Shown: positions 51,384 to 61,900 of the stretch, in pieces | Numbering within the stretch: the first letter of the stretch is position 1 | How the letters are laid out: every line of letters starts with the position of its first letter | NCBI GenBank assembly: GCA_001799675.1 | Contig: MGTX01000032.1 | Span: forward strand, 62,001 to 126,000 | Source of the DNA: Elusimicrobia bacterium GWA2_66_18 | Lineage (GTDB): Bacteria > Elusimicrobiota > Elusimicrobia > UBA1565 > UBA9628 | DNA length: 64,000 nucleotides | Direction of reading: 5' to 3' | Notes under the pieces: model-generated | The model's database searches: none | The model's input: the letters and a program-made list of their open reading frames with translations, nothing else | What the model was told of the DNA's origin: nothing | Position numbers and translations under genes: made by a program

Positions 51384-53294
51384 ATGGCGGGAAAAGAACA
51401 CTTCGCGCGGCTCCAGACCCTCATCGATCTCGAGCGAGAGGCCGAGAAGACGGAGAACCTGCGCGAACTGCGCAAGTTCCCCGTCTCCCAGCGCGAGGCG
51501 CTGGGCAAGACGGTCTCCGGACTGATCATGGAGGGCGTCGAGACGGGCATGGCGGCGATGAGCCTCGCCACGCTCTCGCGCCCGAACCGCGGCGAGGATC
51601 TCTCGCCCTTCCACGCCATGAACGCGGGCGACAACGTCCTGCTCAGCCTGCCTGCCGGCTCGGACCCCAAGTCCATGGAAGGCACGATCTACCGGATCGA
51701 CGGCTACCGCGTCACCGTGGCCGTCGGCGGCCCCGGTCCCGACGAGGATCTGCGCGGCGCCTGCCAGATCGACCTGCTGGGAAGCGACGCCACCTACCAG
51801 CGCATGCGCAAGGCCCTGGTGACCGCCTGCGAGTCGCGTCGCTCGCGCCTGTCCACCCTGCGCGAGGTGTTCCTGGGGGAGATCGCCCCCGAGCGCTCGC
51901 GCATGACGAAGGCCGTCTTCTTCAACCGCGACCTCAACGAGTACCAGCAGGACGCGGTCAAGCGCGCGCTCTGCGCCGGCGACGCGGCCCTCGTCCACGG
52001 CCCTCCGGGGACGGGCAAGACGACCGTCCTAGTGGAGATCGTCCGCCAGCACGTCGCGCGCGGCGGGCGGGTTCTGGCCACGGCCCCCTCGAACATCGCC
52101 GTGGACAACCTCTTGGAGAAGCTCCTCCAGACCGGCCTGAGGGTCGTGCGCCTCGGACATCCCGCGCGGACCCTCGAGAGCCTGCGCCACGGCAACCTCG
52201 CGGCCCAGCTGGAGGCGGACCCCGTCTACCGGCAGGTCCGCGAGCTCGACGCCCGGCGCGAGAAGCTGGCCCGACGCAAGTCCCGCCACGGCCGCGGCCT
52301 CAGCCAGCTCGGATACGACGAGCGCCAAGCCCGCGAGCGCGAGATCTCCCGCCTCTGGCGCGAGGCGCGCGACTTGGAGTTCGACCTCTCGCGACGCATC
52401 GTGGCCTCGGCCAACGTCGTGCTCGGCACGCACGCGGGCATCTCCAAGCGCTTCGTGAAGGGCGACTTCGACCTGGTGGTCCTCGACGAGGCCTCCCAGG
52501 CCTGCGAGCCCTTGTCCTGGGCGCCGCTCTGCATGGCCCGCAAGGCGGTCTTCGCCGGCGACTCGAACCAGCTGCCTCCGACCATTTACTCGAAGGAGGC
52601 GGCGGAGGGGGGCCTGGCCGTCACCCTCTTCGATCGGCTCAAGGACCTTCTGCCCTCGTCGCTGCAGACTCTCCTGCGCGTGCAGTACCGCATGCACGAG
52701 GACATCATGCGCTTCCCCTCGGAGAGCTTCTACGAGGGCAAGCTCATCGCCCACGAGTCCGTGGCGCGCCACACCGCCGACGAGCTGCCCGGCGTGGCGC
52801 CGACGCAGCTCACGACCCGCCCCGTCACCTTCGTCGACACCGCGGGCGCGGGCTTTGACGAGGCCTGGAACGATCTCCTGGAGAGCCGCGAGAACAAGGG
52901 CGAGGCCGAACTGGCGGTGAAGCTGCTCTACGAGATGCTCGGCTCGGGCATGAAGTCCAAGGACGTGGCCATCCTGACGCCTTACGCGGCCCAGGCCAAG
53001 CTCCTCAAGATCCTGGCGCGCGAAACCGGCCTCGAGATCGGCTCGGTCGACGGATTCCAGGGCCGCGAGAAGGAGGCCGTCATCCTCTCTCTGGTGCGCT
53101 CCAACGAGCTCGGCCAGATCGGCTTTCTCGGCGACCTGCGCCGGCTCAACGTCGCCATCACCCGCGCGCGCCGCTGCCTCATCGTCGTAGGCGACTCGGC
53201 CACCGTTTCCCGCCATCCCGTCTACAAGAAGTTCATCGACTACGTCGATGCCCTCGATTCGCATCGTTCCGCGTACGAGTGGATCCAAGGCTGA
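51384..53294 (+). CDS. SF1B helicase of the UPF1/IGHMBP2 family
   Basis: 636 aa. An N-terminal ~150-residue domain with a barrel (GDNVLLSLPAGSDPKSMEGTIYRIDGYRVTVAVGG) precedes the helicase core: Q-motif LNEYQQDAV, Walker A VHGPPGTGKTTVLVEI, motif Ic TAPSNIAVDNLLEKL, motif II LVVLDEASQACEP, motif III AGDSNQLPP, motif IV VQYRMHEDIM, motif V SVDGFQGREKEAVILSLVRSN, and motif VI NVAITRARRCLIVVGD. This is the layout of bacterial IGHMBP2-like 5'-3' RNA/DNA helicases. TAGAAT upstream at 51368-51373. Confidence 0.94.
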   Translation: MAGKEHFARLQTLIDLEREAEKTENLRELRKFPVSQREALGKTVSGLIMEGVETGMAAMSLATLSRPNRGEDLSPFHAMNAGDNVLLSLPAGSDPKSMEGTIYRIDGYRVTVAVGGPGPDEDLRGACQIDLLGSDATYQRMRKALVTACESRRSRLSTLREVFLGEIAPERSRMTKAVFFNRDLNEYQQDAVKRALCAGDAALVHGPPGTGKTTVLVEIVRQHVARGGRVLATAPSNIAVDNLLEKLLQTGLRVVRLGHPARTLESLRHGNLAAQLEADPVYRQVRELDARREKLARRKSRHGRGLSQLGYDERQAREREISRLWREARDLEFDLSRRIVASANVVLGTHAGISKRFVKGDFDLVVLDEASQACEPLSWAPLCMARKAVFAGDSNQLPPTIYSKEAAEGGLAVTLFDRLKDLLPSSLQTLLRVQYRMHEDIMRFPSESFYEGKLIAHESVARHTADELPGVAPTQLTTRPVTFVDTAGAGFDEAWNDLLESRENKGEAELAVKLLYEMLGSGMKSKDVAILTPYAAQAKLLKILARETGLEIGSVDGFQGREKEAVILSLVRSNELGQIGFLGDLRRLNVAITRARRCLIVVGDSATVSRHPVYKKFIDYVDALDSHRSAYEWIQG

Positions 53295-53356
53295 CGGAAC
53301 TTTTTCGACCCTCGCGCCGTATCCTTCATGACGCCAAGCTGCATCATGGAGGGAAC

Positions 53357-53683
53357 ATGGAAACGACTCTGCCTAAGCTGGAAGGACGGGTGCGGATGTT
53401 CGAGGACGTCTCGGGACGCGCGACCAAGCTTCTCGCCTTCGCCGAACTGGTGATCGCGGGCGCTTTCGTGATCAAGGGCATCCGGGTGCTCAAGAAGGAA
53501 GAGGCGGGCAATGACGAGCCTTTCATCGTTTTCCCCGCGGAGAAAGGAAAGGGCGCGGCCGCCGACCGGTGGTTCGACTTGGCCCATCCCGTGACCGCCG
53601 AGGCTCACTCGGCCGCGTCGGATGTCATCCTGACGCGCTACCGCCTGGCCTGCGAGGCGGGCCAGGCGGCGGCCCGGGGTTGA
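53357..53683 (+). CDS. spoVG: SpoVG family RNA/DNA-binding protein
   Basis: 108 aa; GGAGGG 3 nt before the ATG... spacing is short but the site is strong. KLLAFAELVIAGAFVIKGIRVLK and FIVFPAEKGKGAAADRWFDLAHPVTAEAHSAASDVILTRY match the SpoVG pattern (aFasitfddaFvihdikVi, vaMPsr...f.DiaHPin.e.r). Named for septation in Bacillus, but widespread in non-sporulating bacteria as a global regulator. It follows the helicase by 62 nt. Confidence 0.92.
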   Translation: METTLPKLEGRVRMFEDVSGRATKLLAFAELVIAGAFVIKGIRVLKKEEAGNDEPFIVFPAEKGKGAAADRWFDLAHPVTAEAHSAASDVILTRYRLACEAGQAAARG

Positions 53684-53714
53684 TCGCGGGCCGTTTTTGC
53701 TCGGGGAGGGCTCG

Positions 53715-54371
53715 CTACGCCTGCACCTGGGGCTTTGAGGCCCGTTTCCTGAGTCCGGTCATCGCCGCGTACGCGGCGGCGAGGAGGACGACGGCCGCGA
53801 CGACGAGATGCATCCTGTCCTTGAGGACCCGGGCGAGCTCCGCGGGTGAGTCGAGCAGTTGGGGGGCGTCGCCGATGACCCGCATGCCGAACCAGGAGAG
53901 CGCCGCGCACCAGAGGAAGGCGCCCGCGGTGGTCGCCGCGGAGAACGCGCCCACGGGCATCTTGAGGATGCCGGCGGGGATGGAGATGAGGTGGCGCATG
54001 ACGGGAAGCAGGCGCGCGAAGAAGATGCCCGAGACGCCGTATTCGCGCACCCAGCCTTCCATGGCCGCGACCTTGGCCTCCGGGATGAGGACGAACTTCC
54101 CATAGCGCCTCACGAACGGTTCGCCGACCAGCCGCGAGACGGCGTAGCTCACAATCGAGCCGAACCAGCTTCCCGCCGTGCCGGCCAGCACGACGCCCCA
54201 GAAGCTCATGCGGCCCTGAGCGGCCCAGTAGGCCGCAGGGGGCATGACGACCTCGCTCGGCACGGGGACGATGGAGCTCTCGAGCGCCATCAAGAGGAAG
54301 ACGCCGAGATAGCCCCAGGTCTCGACGAAATGGAACCAGATCTTCAGGAGCGCGTGGAATTGATCTTGCAT
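53715..54371 (-). CDS. DedA-family membrane protein (VTT domain)
   Basis: 218 aa from ATG 54371. The VTT/SNARE-associated region includes FLLMALESSIVPVPSEVVMPPAAYWA, GSWFGSIVSYAVSRLVGEPFVRRYG, and FFARLLPVMRHLISIPAGILKMP, with the conserved Glu and Arg residues of DedA. Relatives flip phospholipids or undecaprenyl phosphate across the membrane. It is divergent from the lipid-synthase cluster; 85 bp separate the two starts. Confidence 0.9.
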   Translation of the reverse strand: MQDQFHALLKIWFHFVETWGYLGVFLLMALESSIVPVPSEVVMPPAAYWAAQGRMSFWGVVLAGTAGSWFGSIVSYAVSRLVGEPFVRRYGKFVLIPEAKVAAMEGWVREYGVSGIFFARLLPVMRHLISIPAGILKMPVGAFSAATTAGAFLWCAALSWFGMRVIGDAPQLLDSPAELARVLKDRMHLVVAAVVLLAAAYAAMTGLRKRASKPQVQA

Positions 54372-54418
54372 GGCGGATGATGATACCACATCCGCCCGAA
54401 AACGCGTCCGAAAACGGG

Positions 54419-54424
54419 TATAAT
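54419..54424 (+). promoter_or_regulatory. -10 box upstream of the lipid-synthase cluster
   Basis: TATAAT preceded by GGG, 32 nt before the TTG start of the PfaD gene. A repetitive CGCGCG stretch follows. Confidence 0.45.
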
Positions 54425-54456
54425 CGCTCATTAACGCGCGCGCGAACGAGACCGAT

Positions 54457-55983
54457 TTGACACCGAGCCAACGCACACTCGACGCGAAGTCCGACGCTTC
54501 CATGCTGGGCCGATCCCTGCGGGACCTCAAGAACCCCGTCCGGGTCGGGGATGCTTGCGCGCCCTGCCTGCCGCCTGAGAAGCTGGGCGACCCCGAGTTC
54601 CTGCGCGAGCACGGCTTGCGCTATGCCTACGCCACCGGAGCCATGGCCAACGCCATCGCCTCGGCCGAGCTCGTGGAGGCGGGCTCGCGCGCCGGAATCC
54701 TGTCTTTCTTCGGCTGCGCGGGCCTGCCCCTCGACGAAGTGGAGGGGGCGATCTCCCGCCTCCAATCCACGCTCGGCTCCAAGCCCCACGGCTTCAACCT
54801 CATCCATAGCCCGAACGACCCCGACCTCGAAAACGCCGTCTGCGACCTTTATCTGCGCAAAGGCGTGCGCTTGGTCGAAGCCTCGGCCTTCATGGGACTT
54901 ACGCCGGCCATCGTCCGTTATCGCCTGCACGGTCTTCGCCGCGGGCCGCACGGCGAACTCGTCGTCCCCAATGGGATCGTCGCAAAGGTCTCGCGCTCCG
55001 AGGTCGCCGAGAAGTTCCTCTCACCCGCGCCTGAGGCGATGCTCCGCGAGTTGGCCGCCGCGGGACTCGTCACCCCGGAGGAAGCCGAGCTCGCATCTGG
55101 AATCCCGATGGCGCAGGACGTGACGGTCGAGGCAGACAGCGGCGGCCACACCGACAACCGCCCTCTCGTCAGCCTCCTGCCCGCCATCCTCGCCTTGCGC
55201 GACCGGGTCCAGGCGAAGCGCCGCTTCGCGCGGCCTGCGCGCGTGGGCGCGGCCGGCGGCATCGCCACCCCGGCCTCGGCCGCCGCCGCCTACATGATGG
55301 GCGCGGCCTACGTCTTGACCGGGTCGGTCAACCAGGCCTGCGTGGAGTCCGGCTCCTCGGACCGGGTGCGCAAGATGCTCGCCGAGGCCGGCCAAGCCGA
55401 CGTCGTCATGGCTCCCGCGGCCGACATGTTCGAGTTGGGCGTGAAGGTCCAGGTCCTCAAGCGCGGGACCATGTTCGCCATGCGCGGCGCCAAGCTCTAC
55501 GAGATCTATCGCTCGTACGACTCGATCGAGGCTCTTCCCGCCTCGGTGCGCGGCCCTCTGGAAAAAGATCTTTTCCGCGAGCCGCTGGAGGACGTCTGGG
55601 CGAAGACCCGAGCCTTCTTCCTCAAGCGAGATCCTTCTCAGATCGAGCGGGCGGAGCGCGACCCCAAACATCGATTGGCCCTCATATTGCGTTCATACCT
55701 CGGTCAAGCCTCCCGCTGGGCCAACGCCGGGGCGCCCGATCGCGCTCTCGACTACCAGGTCTGGTGCGGCCCCGCGATGGGCGCTTTCAACGAGTGGGTC
55801 AAGGGGAGCTTCCTCGAAGCCCCCGGGAACCGCGCCATCGCCGTCGTCGCCCGCAACATCCTCTACGGAGCGGCCGTGCTCACGCGCGCTCATTTCCTCC
55901 GCTGCCAGGGAGTTTTCCTCGACTCTGAGATTCTTCGGATCCAGCCCCAGACCGCGCAAGAGCTGGACCGTCTCCTCGACTGA
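54457..55983 (+). CDS. pfaD: PfaD-family enoyl reductase (FMN, nitronate monooxygenase-like)
   Basis: 508 aa from TTG 54457; an ATG at 54502 (MLGRSLRDLKNPV) is a plausible alternative start. PfaD features: YAYATGAMANAIASAELVEAGSRAGILSFFGCAGL, PHGFNLIHSP, RLVEASAFMGLTPAIVRYR, IVAKVSRSEVAEKF, DSGGHTDNRPLVSLLPAIL, VGAAGGIATPASAAAAYMMGAAYVLTGSVNQA. It reduces enoyl intermediates in trans on the PfaA-type ACPs. It is the first gene of the cluster; the next starts immediately after its stop. Confidence 0.94.
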   Translation: MTPSQRTLDAKSDASMLGRSLRDLKNPVRVGDACAPCLPPEKLGDPEFLREHGLRYAYATGAMANAIASAELVEAGSRAGILSFFGCAGLPLDEVEGAISRLQSTLGSKPHGFNLIHSPNDPDLENAVCDLYLRKGVRLVEASAFMGLTPAIVRYRLHGLRRGPHGELVVPNGIVAKVSRSEVAEKFLSPAPEAMLRELAAAGLVTPEEAELASGIPMAQDVTVEADSGGHTDNRPLVSLLPAILALRDRVQAKRRFARPARVGAAGGIATPASAAAAYMMGAAYVLTGSVNQACVESGSSDRVRKMLAEAGQADVVMAPAADMFELGVKVQVLKRGTMFAMRGAKLYEIYRSYDSIEALPASVRGPLEKDLFREPLEDVWAKTRAFFLKRDPSQIERAERDPKHRLALILRSYLGQASRWANAGAPDRALDYQVWCGPAMGAFNEWVKGSFLEAPGNRAIAVVARNILYGAAVLTRAHFLRCQGVFLDSEILRIQPQTAQELDRLLD

Positions 55984-58900
55984 GTGACCATGCCCACTGA
56001 CAAAGCGCAGCCCCCCGCGTCCCATCCCCTCGCCGTCGTCGGCATCGGCTGCGTCTTCCCGAAAGCCAAGACTCTCCGGGAATATTGGGCCAATATCAAG
56101 AATGCAACGGACGCCATCCGCGACGTCCCGCCCTCGCACTGGAGACCCGAGGATTATTTCGATAAGGACCCCAAGAAGCCCGACCACGTCTACGCCTACA
56201 AAGGCGGTTTTCTTGAACCGTATGACTTCGACCCCGCCGAGTTCGGCCTTGCCCCCAACACCCTGGAGGCGACCGACCCCGCCCAACTCTTCGGACTGGT
56301 GGCCGCGAAGATGGCCCTGGCCGACGCCGGTTATCCCGTCGAGGAGGACTGGGACAAGAGCCGCGTCTCCGTCATTCTCGGCGTGACCGGCACACTCGAG
56401 CTGGTCGTGCCTCTCGGCGCTCGGCTGGGGCACCCGCATTGGCGCAAGGCCTTGTCGGACGCCGGCGTCCCGCCGGCGCAAGCCGAGGAGGTCGTCGAGC
56501 GCATCGCCGACAGCTATGTTCCCTGGCAGGAGAGCTCCTTTCCCGGCCTGCTCGGCAACGTGATCGCGGGCCGCATCGCCAACCGCTTCAACTTAGGCGG
56601 GACGAACTGCACGGTCGACGCGGCCTGCGGCAGTTCCCTGTCCGCCGCGCACATGGCCGCTCTCGAACTGCAGACCGGCCGCGCCAAGATGGTCGTCACG
56701 GGCGGCGTGGACGCCTTCAATGACATCTTCATGTACATGTGCTTCACCAAGACCCCGGCCCTCTCGGTCGACGGCCACGCCAAGTCCTTTGATGCCGCGG
56801 CTGACGGCACCACGCTCGGCGAGGGCGTGGGGATGGTGGTCCTCAAGCGTCTCGATGAGGCCCAAAAAGACGGAGACCGCATCTACGCGATCCTGCGAGG
56901 CATCGGCTCTTCCTCGGACGGGAAAGGCAAATCCATCTACGCGCCCAGCGCCGAAGGCCAGACGCGCGCGCTCCAGGAAGCTTATCGCGTCGCGGACGTC
57001 TCTCCGGGCACGGTCGAACTCGTCGAGGCCCACGGCACCGGCACCACCGTCGGCGACGGCATCGAGGTGGAGGCACTGACGTCCGTGTACCAGGCGGCGC
57101 GCGGGGACGGGACCTGGTGCGCTCTCGGCTCGGTCAAGTCCATGATCGGTCATACCAAGGCGGCGGCCGGCTCCGCCTCCTTGATCAAGACCGTTCTTGC
57201 CCTCCATCACAAAGTATTCCCTCCCACCATCAAGGTGACCGAACCGCTTGCCGTTCTCGCCAAGGGCGATTCGCCGTTTTATTTGAGCCTGGAGAAAAGG
57301 CCATGGCTGCGTTCCCAGGGCCACCCGCGTCGCGCGGCCTGCTCCGCCCTCGGTTTCGGAGGCGCCAACTTCCACGCCGTCCTCGAGGAGCATTCGCCTG
57401 AGAAAACGGCGACGGATTGGGACGGCGATTGCGAGATCATCGCCGTGGCGGGCAAGGATGCGGCCGATCTTTCCGTCGAGATCGAAGCTTACGCCAAGAT
57501 CAAGGTTTGGGATGAGCTCCGCATTGCCGCGAACGCAAGCCGCGCAGGCTTCGATGTCTTATCGTCGTGCCGTCTTATTGTCGTTGTTGAGAAGTCTTCC
57601 AATATGACGGCGCTCTTCGCCAAGGCGATTTTGCTGTTATCGTCCAACGCGGGCAAGTCCGCTTGGTCGTCGCCCGAAGGCGTGTATTACGGCTGCGGCA
57701 AGCCCGGCAAGCTCGGCGTTCTCTTTCCGGGACAGGGCGCTCAATATGTCGGCATGGGCCGCGACCTCGTCTGCCAATTCCCCGAAGCTTTCGCCGCGCT
57801 CGAGGAAGCCGACGCCGTCTTCGAGGGATCCCAAAGACTTTCGGAGTTCATGTTCCCGAAGCCCGGATGGAAGCCCGAGCAGAAGCAACGCCAGGAGGAG
57901 GCCCTGCGCTCCACCGACGTCGCCCAGCCCGCCCTCGGCGCGGCCGCCCTGGCCGCCTGGCGCGTGCTTCAAACCTTTAGCGTCAAGGCCGATGCTTTCG
58001 CCGGACACTCGTACGGCGAGCTGGTGGCCCTCCACGCCGCGGGACGATTCGATTCCAAGACATTGCATGCTCTGTCAGGTCTCCGTGGGCGTTTAATGAA
58101 AGGTGACGGGTCCGATAAGGGCGTCATGCTGGCCGTTCAAGCCTCTTTCTCTGAAGTCGAAAAAGCCGTCCTGGAAGAAAAACTCGACCTGGTCATCGCC
58201 AATCGCAACGCACCGGCGCAGAACGTCTTGTCCGGAGCCACGACGGAGATCGAGAAGGCTGAGAAGCTCCTCACCGAACGAGGATGGGGGTGTAGACGTC
58301 TTCCCGTCGCCGCGGCGTTCCATAGTGCGTTGGTCGCCCCGGCCCTCGAGCCTTTCGGCAAGGCCCTCGGTAAGGCGCCCTTCGTCAAGTCGGACCTCGT
58401 CGTTTACGCCAATACCACCGGCCGTCCTTATCCATCCGAGCCCGACCAGGCGCGAGAGATCCTCGCCCATCAACTGGCCAAGCCCGTCGAGTTCGTCAAA
58501 CTCGTTTCGGCCATGCATAATGACGGCGTGCGCACCTTCCTGGAAGTCGGCGCGGGCGCGCGCCTGAGCGGCCTCGTGGAACTGACGCTCAAGGACAAGG
58601 ATTTCACCTCCGTGGGCGTGGACGCCTCCAACGGCCGTAAGTCAGCCGTCGCCGACCTGGCCCGCTCCTTGGCCCAGCTCGCGGCCCTCGGCCACGCCGT
58701 GGACCTCAAGCCCTGGCAAGGGGGCGCCGCCGGCCTCAATGACGTCCGCTCCAAGCCCAAGATGTCGGTGACCCTGACCGGCGCGGGCTACCGCTCCACG
58801 CCGCATAAGCAGTTTGCGAAGCGTCAGCCCGAATCGGCGCCGTCGCTCGCCCCGGCTTGCGCCGCCCCCGCGGGGGATGGCTCGCTCCTCAACCAGACCC

Positions 58901-61900
58901 TGCGCGCGGCGCAGTCCAGCATCGACGTCCTCACGCGTCTCCAGGAGCAGACCGCCGCGCTTCACCTCCAGTTCCTGCAGGGGCAGGAGTCCGCTCAGCG
59001 CTCGGTCCAGGCCTTGGTCGAACAGCAACAGGCCCTGTACTCCCTGATGTCCGGCTCACCCGTCGCCTTCGCGACGCCGGTTCCCACACCCAGGGCGCCC
59101 GTCTTGCTCCCCGCGCCGGTCGAGCCGCAGCTCGCGCTGGAGCGAGTCGCGATATCCGAAAGGACATCGGCGACCATCCTCCCGACCTTGCTGGCCATCG
59201 TCTCGGAGAAGACCGGCTATCCCGCCGAGACCATCAATCCCGACATGGATTTAGAGGGAGACCTGGGCATCGACTCGATCAAGCGCGTGGAGATACTCGC
59301 CGCGGTCGCCGAGAAGCTCCCAGGCGCGCCCAAGGTCAAGCCTGAACACCTCGGGATCTTGCGCACTTTGAAGTCCATCGCGGAGCATCTCTCGCAGGAG
59401 ATGCCGTCCTCTCCGGTCGAGCCGAAACCCGCGCCGGCGCCCATCCTTGCGACCCTGCTGGCCGTCGTTTCGGAGAAGACGGGCTATCCCGCGGACACCA
59501 TCGACCCGACTATGGACCTCGAGGGCGACCTCGGCATCGACTCGATCAAGCGCGTGGAGATCCTTTCCGCGCTCGCCGAGAAGCTCCCCGGCGCGCCGAA
59601 GGTCAAGCCCGAGCACCTCGGGACCCTGCGCACGCTCCAGTCCATCGCGGACTATCTCTGCCGGGGCGGCGCTCCGGCCGTCGCCGCTGCGGCCGCCGCC
59701 GACGTCGCGCTCCCCGTCGAGGGTGAGGGGCCGTGCGTCCTCCAGCGCTTCGTACCCGAGCTCGTGCCCGTCGGCCCGCGCGATTTCTTCCCGCTCGACA
59801 AGTTCCTGGCCATCGCGGTCACGTGCGACTCGGGTCTCGACCTGGCGCTCGTGCGCGAGTTCCAGGCCAAGGGCTTGAAGGCGGAGGTCGTCTCTCTCGA
59901 CGATCCGAAGGCCTTGCCCCGGGACCTCGGCGCTCTGATCGTCGTGGCCCCTTCGCGCCCGGCCGCCGCCGGCTGCCCGTGGACCGCGCAGTCCGAGGCC
60001 TGGCTCAAGAAGGCCTTCCTGATGGTCCAGGCCGCCGGCCGCTCCTTCGAGTCCCGCGGCGCGCGCGGCCTGGTGGCCGGCGTGACGCGCCTCGACGGCG
60101 CGCTCGGCTTCGAGGGGCGAGAACATGACCCGTCGTTCGCGGGACTCGCCGGCCTGCTCAAGTCGGCCGCCCGCGAGTGGCATCAGGTCCGCTGCCGCGC
60201 CATCGACGCGGACCCCTCCTTGGGCGTGGACGCGGCCGCCGCGCTCCTCGTCAAGGAACTCGCCTGCGAGGGGCCCGTCGAGACGGCGCTTTCCGAGGGG
60301 GGGGCGCGCGTCGTGACGCTCGTCGATAGAGTCGTGCCGTCGGCCGGCCGCGAGCCCCTGGCCCCCGAAGACGTCGTGATCGTGACGGGAGGAGCGCGAG
60401 GCGTGACCTCCGAGGCCGCCCTGGCCCTGGCCAAGGCTTTCAAGCCGCGCCTGGTCCTGGTCGGACGAAGTCCCCTTCCCGATGAGGAGCCGGCGTATCT
60501 GGCCGCGGCCCTCACGGAGGCGGAACTTCGGACGGTCGTCGCCGCAGAAGAGAAGGGCCTCTCGCCCAAGTCCATAGGGGCGCGGGCCAGGGATATCTCG
60601 GCCGCCCGCGAGATCCGACGGACGCTGCGGCGTCTGGCCGAGGCCGGAGTCGAGGCGCGCTACCGTGTCGTGGATGTCCGCGACGCCCAGGCGGTGCGCG
60701 TCTTGGTCTCCGAGACGGTCCGCGACCTGGGCCCCGTGCGCGGGATCGTGCACGGCGCGGGGGTCCTGGCCGATAAGAAGGCCCTAGACAAGACCCCGGA
60801 GAACCTCGACGCGGTGCTCGACACCAAGCTCTCGGGCCTGCGCCACCTCCTGGACGCCGTCAAGCTCCGGGATCTCCGCCTGCTGACTTTCTTCTCCTCC
60901 TCGAGCGCGCGCTACGGGCGCGTCGGACAGTCCGACTACGCGCTTGCCAACGAGGTTCTCAACAAGGCCGCGCAGGTCCTGGCGCGGCGGCTGCCGGACT
61001 GCCGCGTGGCCTCGCTCGGCTGGGGCCCATGGGACGGCGGCATGGTGGACGCCTCCTTAAAAGGGCTTTTTGCCGCAGAGGGAGTCGGCGTCATCAGCCT
61101 GGCCGAGGGCGGAGCGCATCTCGTGGCCGAGATCCGCGCCTGCGGCGCGCCGGCCGAGACCGTGGTGATCGCGGCCCTGCCGGGAGCCAAGGCCGGCCTG
61201 CCCATCGCCTTCGAGCGCGACCTCTGCCTCGAGACGCATCCTTTCCTGGCGGCCCATGTCATCAACGGTCGAGCCGTGCTGCCTCTGGCGATGACGGCGG
61301 AGTGGCTGGCCCATGGCGCGCTCCACGGCCATCCGGGCCTGGCCTTCGCCGGCTTCGATGACCTGCGCGTGACCAAGGGCGTGGCCGTGACCGCCGGCCG
61401 CACCGCGACGATCAAGGCCCACGCCGGCGCGGCCGAACGCCGAGACGGATTCTTCGTCGTCTCCGCGCAGATCCGTGGGGAGAAGGGCGCGCTCCATGCC
61501 TCGGCCCGCGTCTTGCTCGCGGCCAAGCGCCCCTCGGCTCCCGCGGCGTCCCTGATCGTGAAGGGCCCGGCCTACGGCCGCAAGCTCGAGCGCGCCTACC
61601 GCGAGATCCTCTTCCATGGCCACGAGTTCCAGAACCTCCTCGGCGTGACGTCCTGCGGGCCCGAGGGGGTCGTGGCCGAGACCAAGACGGCCCTGCCGCC
61701 CTCGTCCTGGATGCGCGCGCCTCTGCGCGACCGCTGGACCCTGGACCCCGCCGCCCTCGACGCCGCCTTCCAGGCCATGATCCTCTGGACCGTCGAGGAG
61801 ATGGGCGCGCCGTCCTTGCCCGCCTTTATCGGCCGCTACCGCCAGTACGCGGAATTCCCCGAGCGGGGCGTGCGCGTCGTGGCCAGAGCCTCCCGACGCG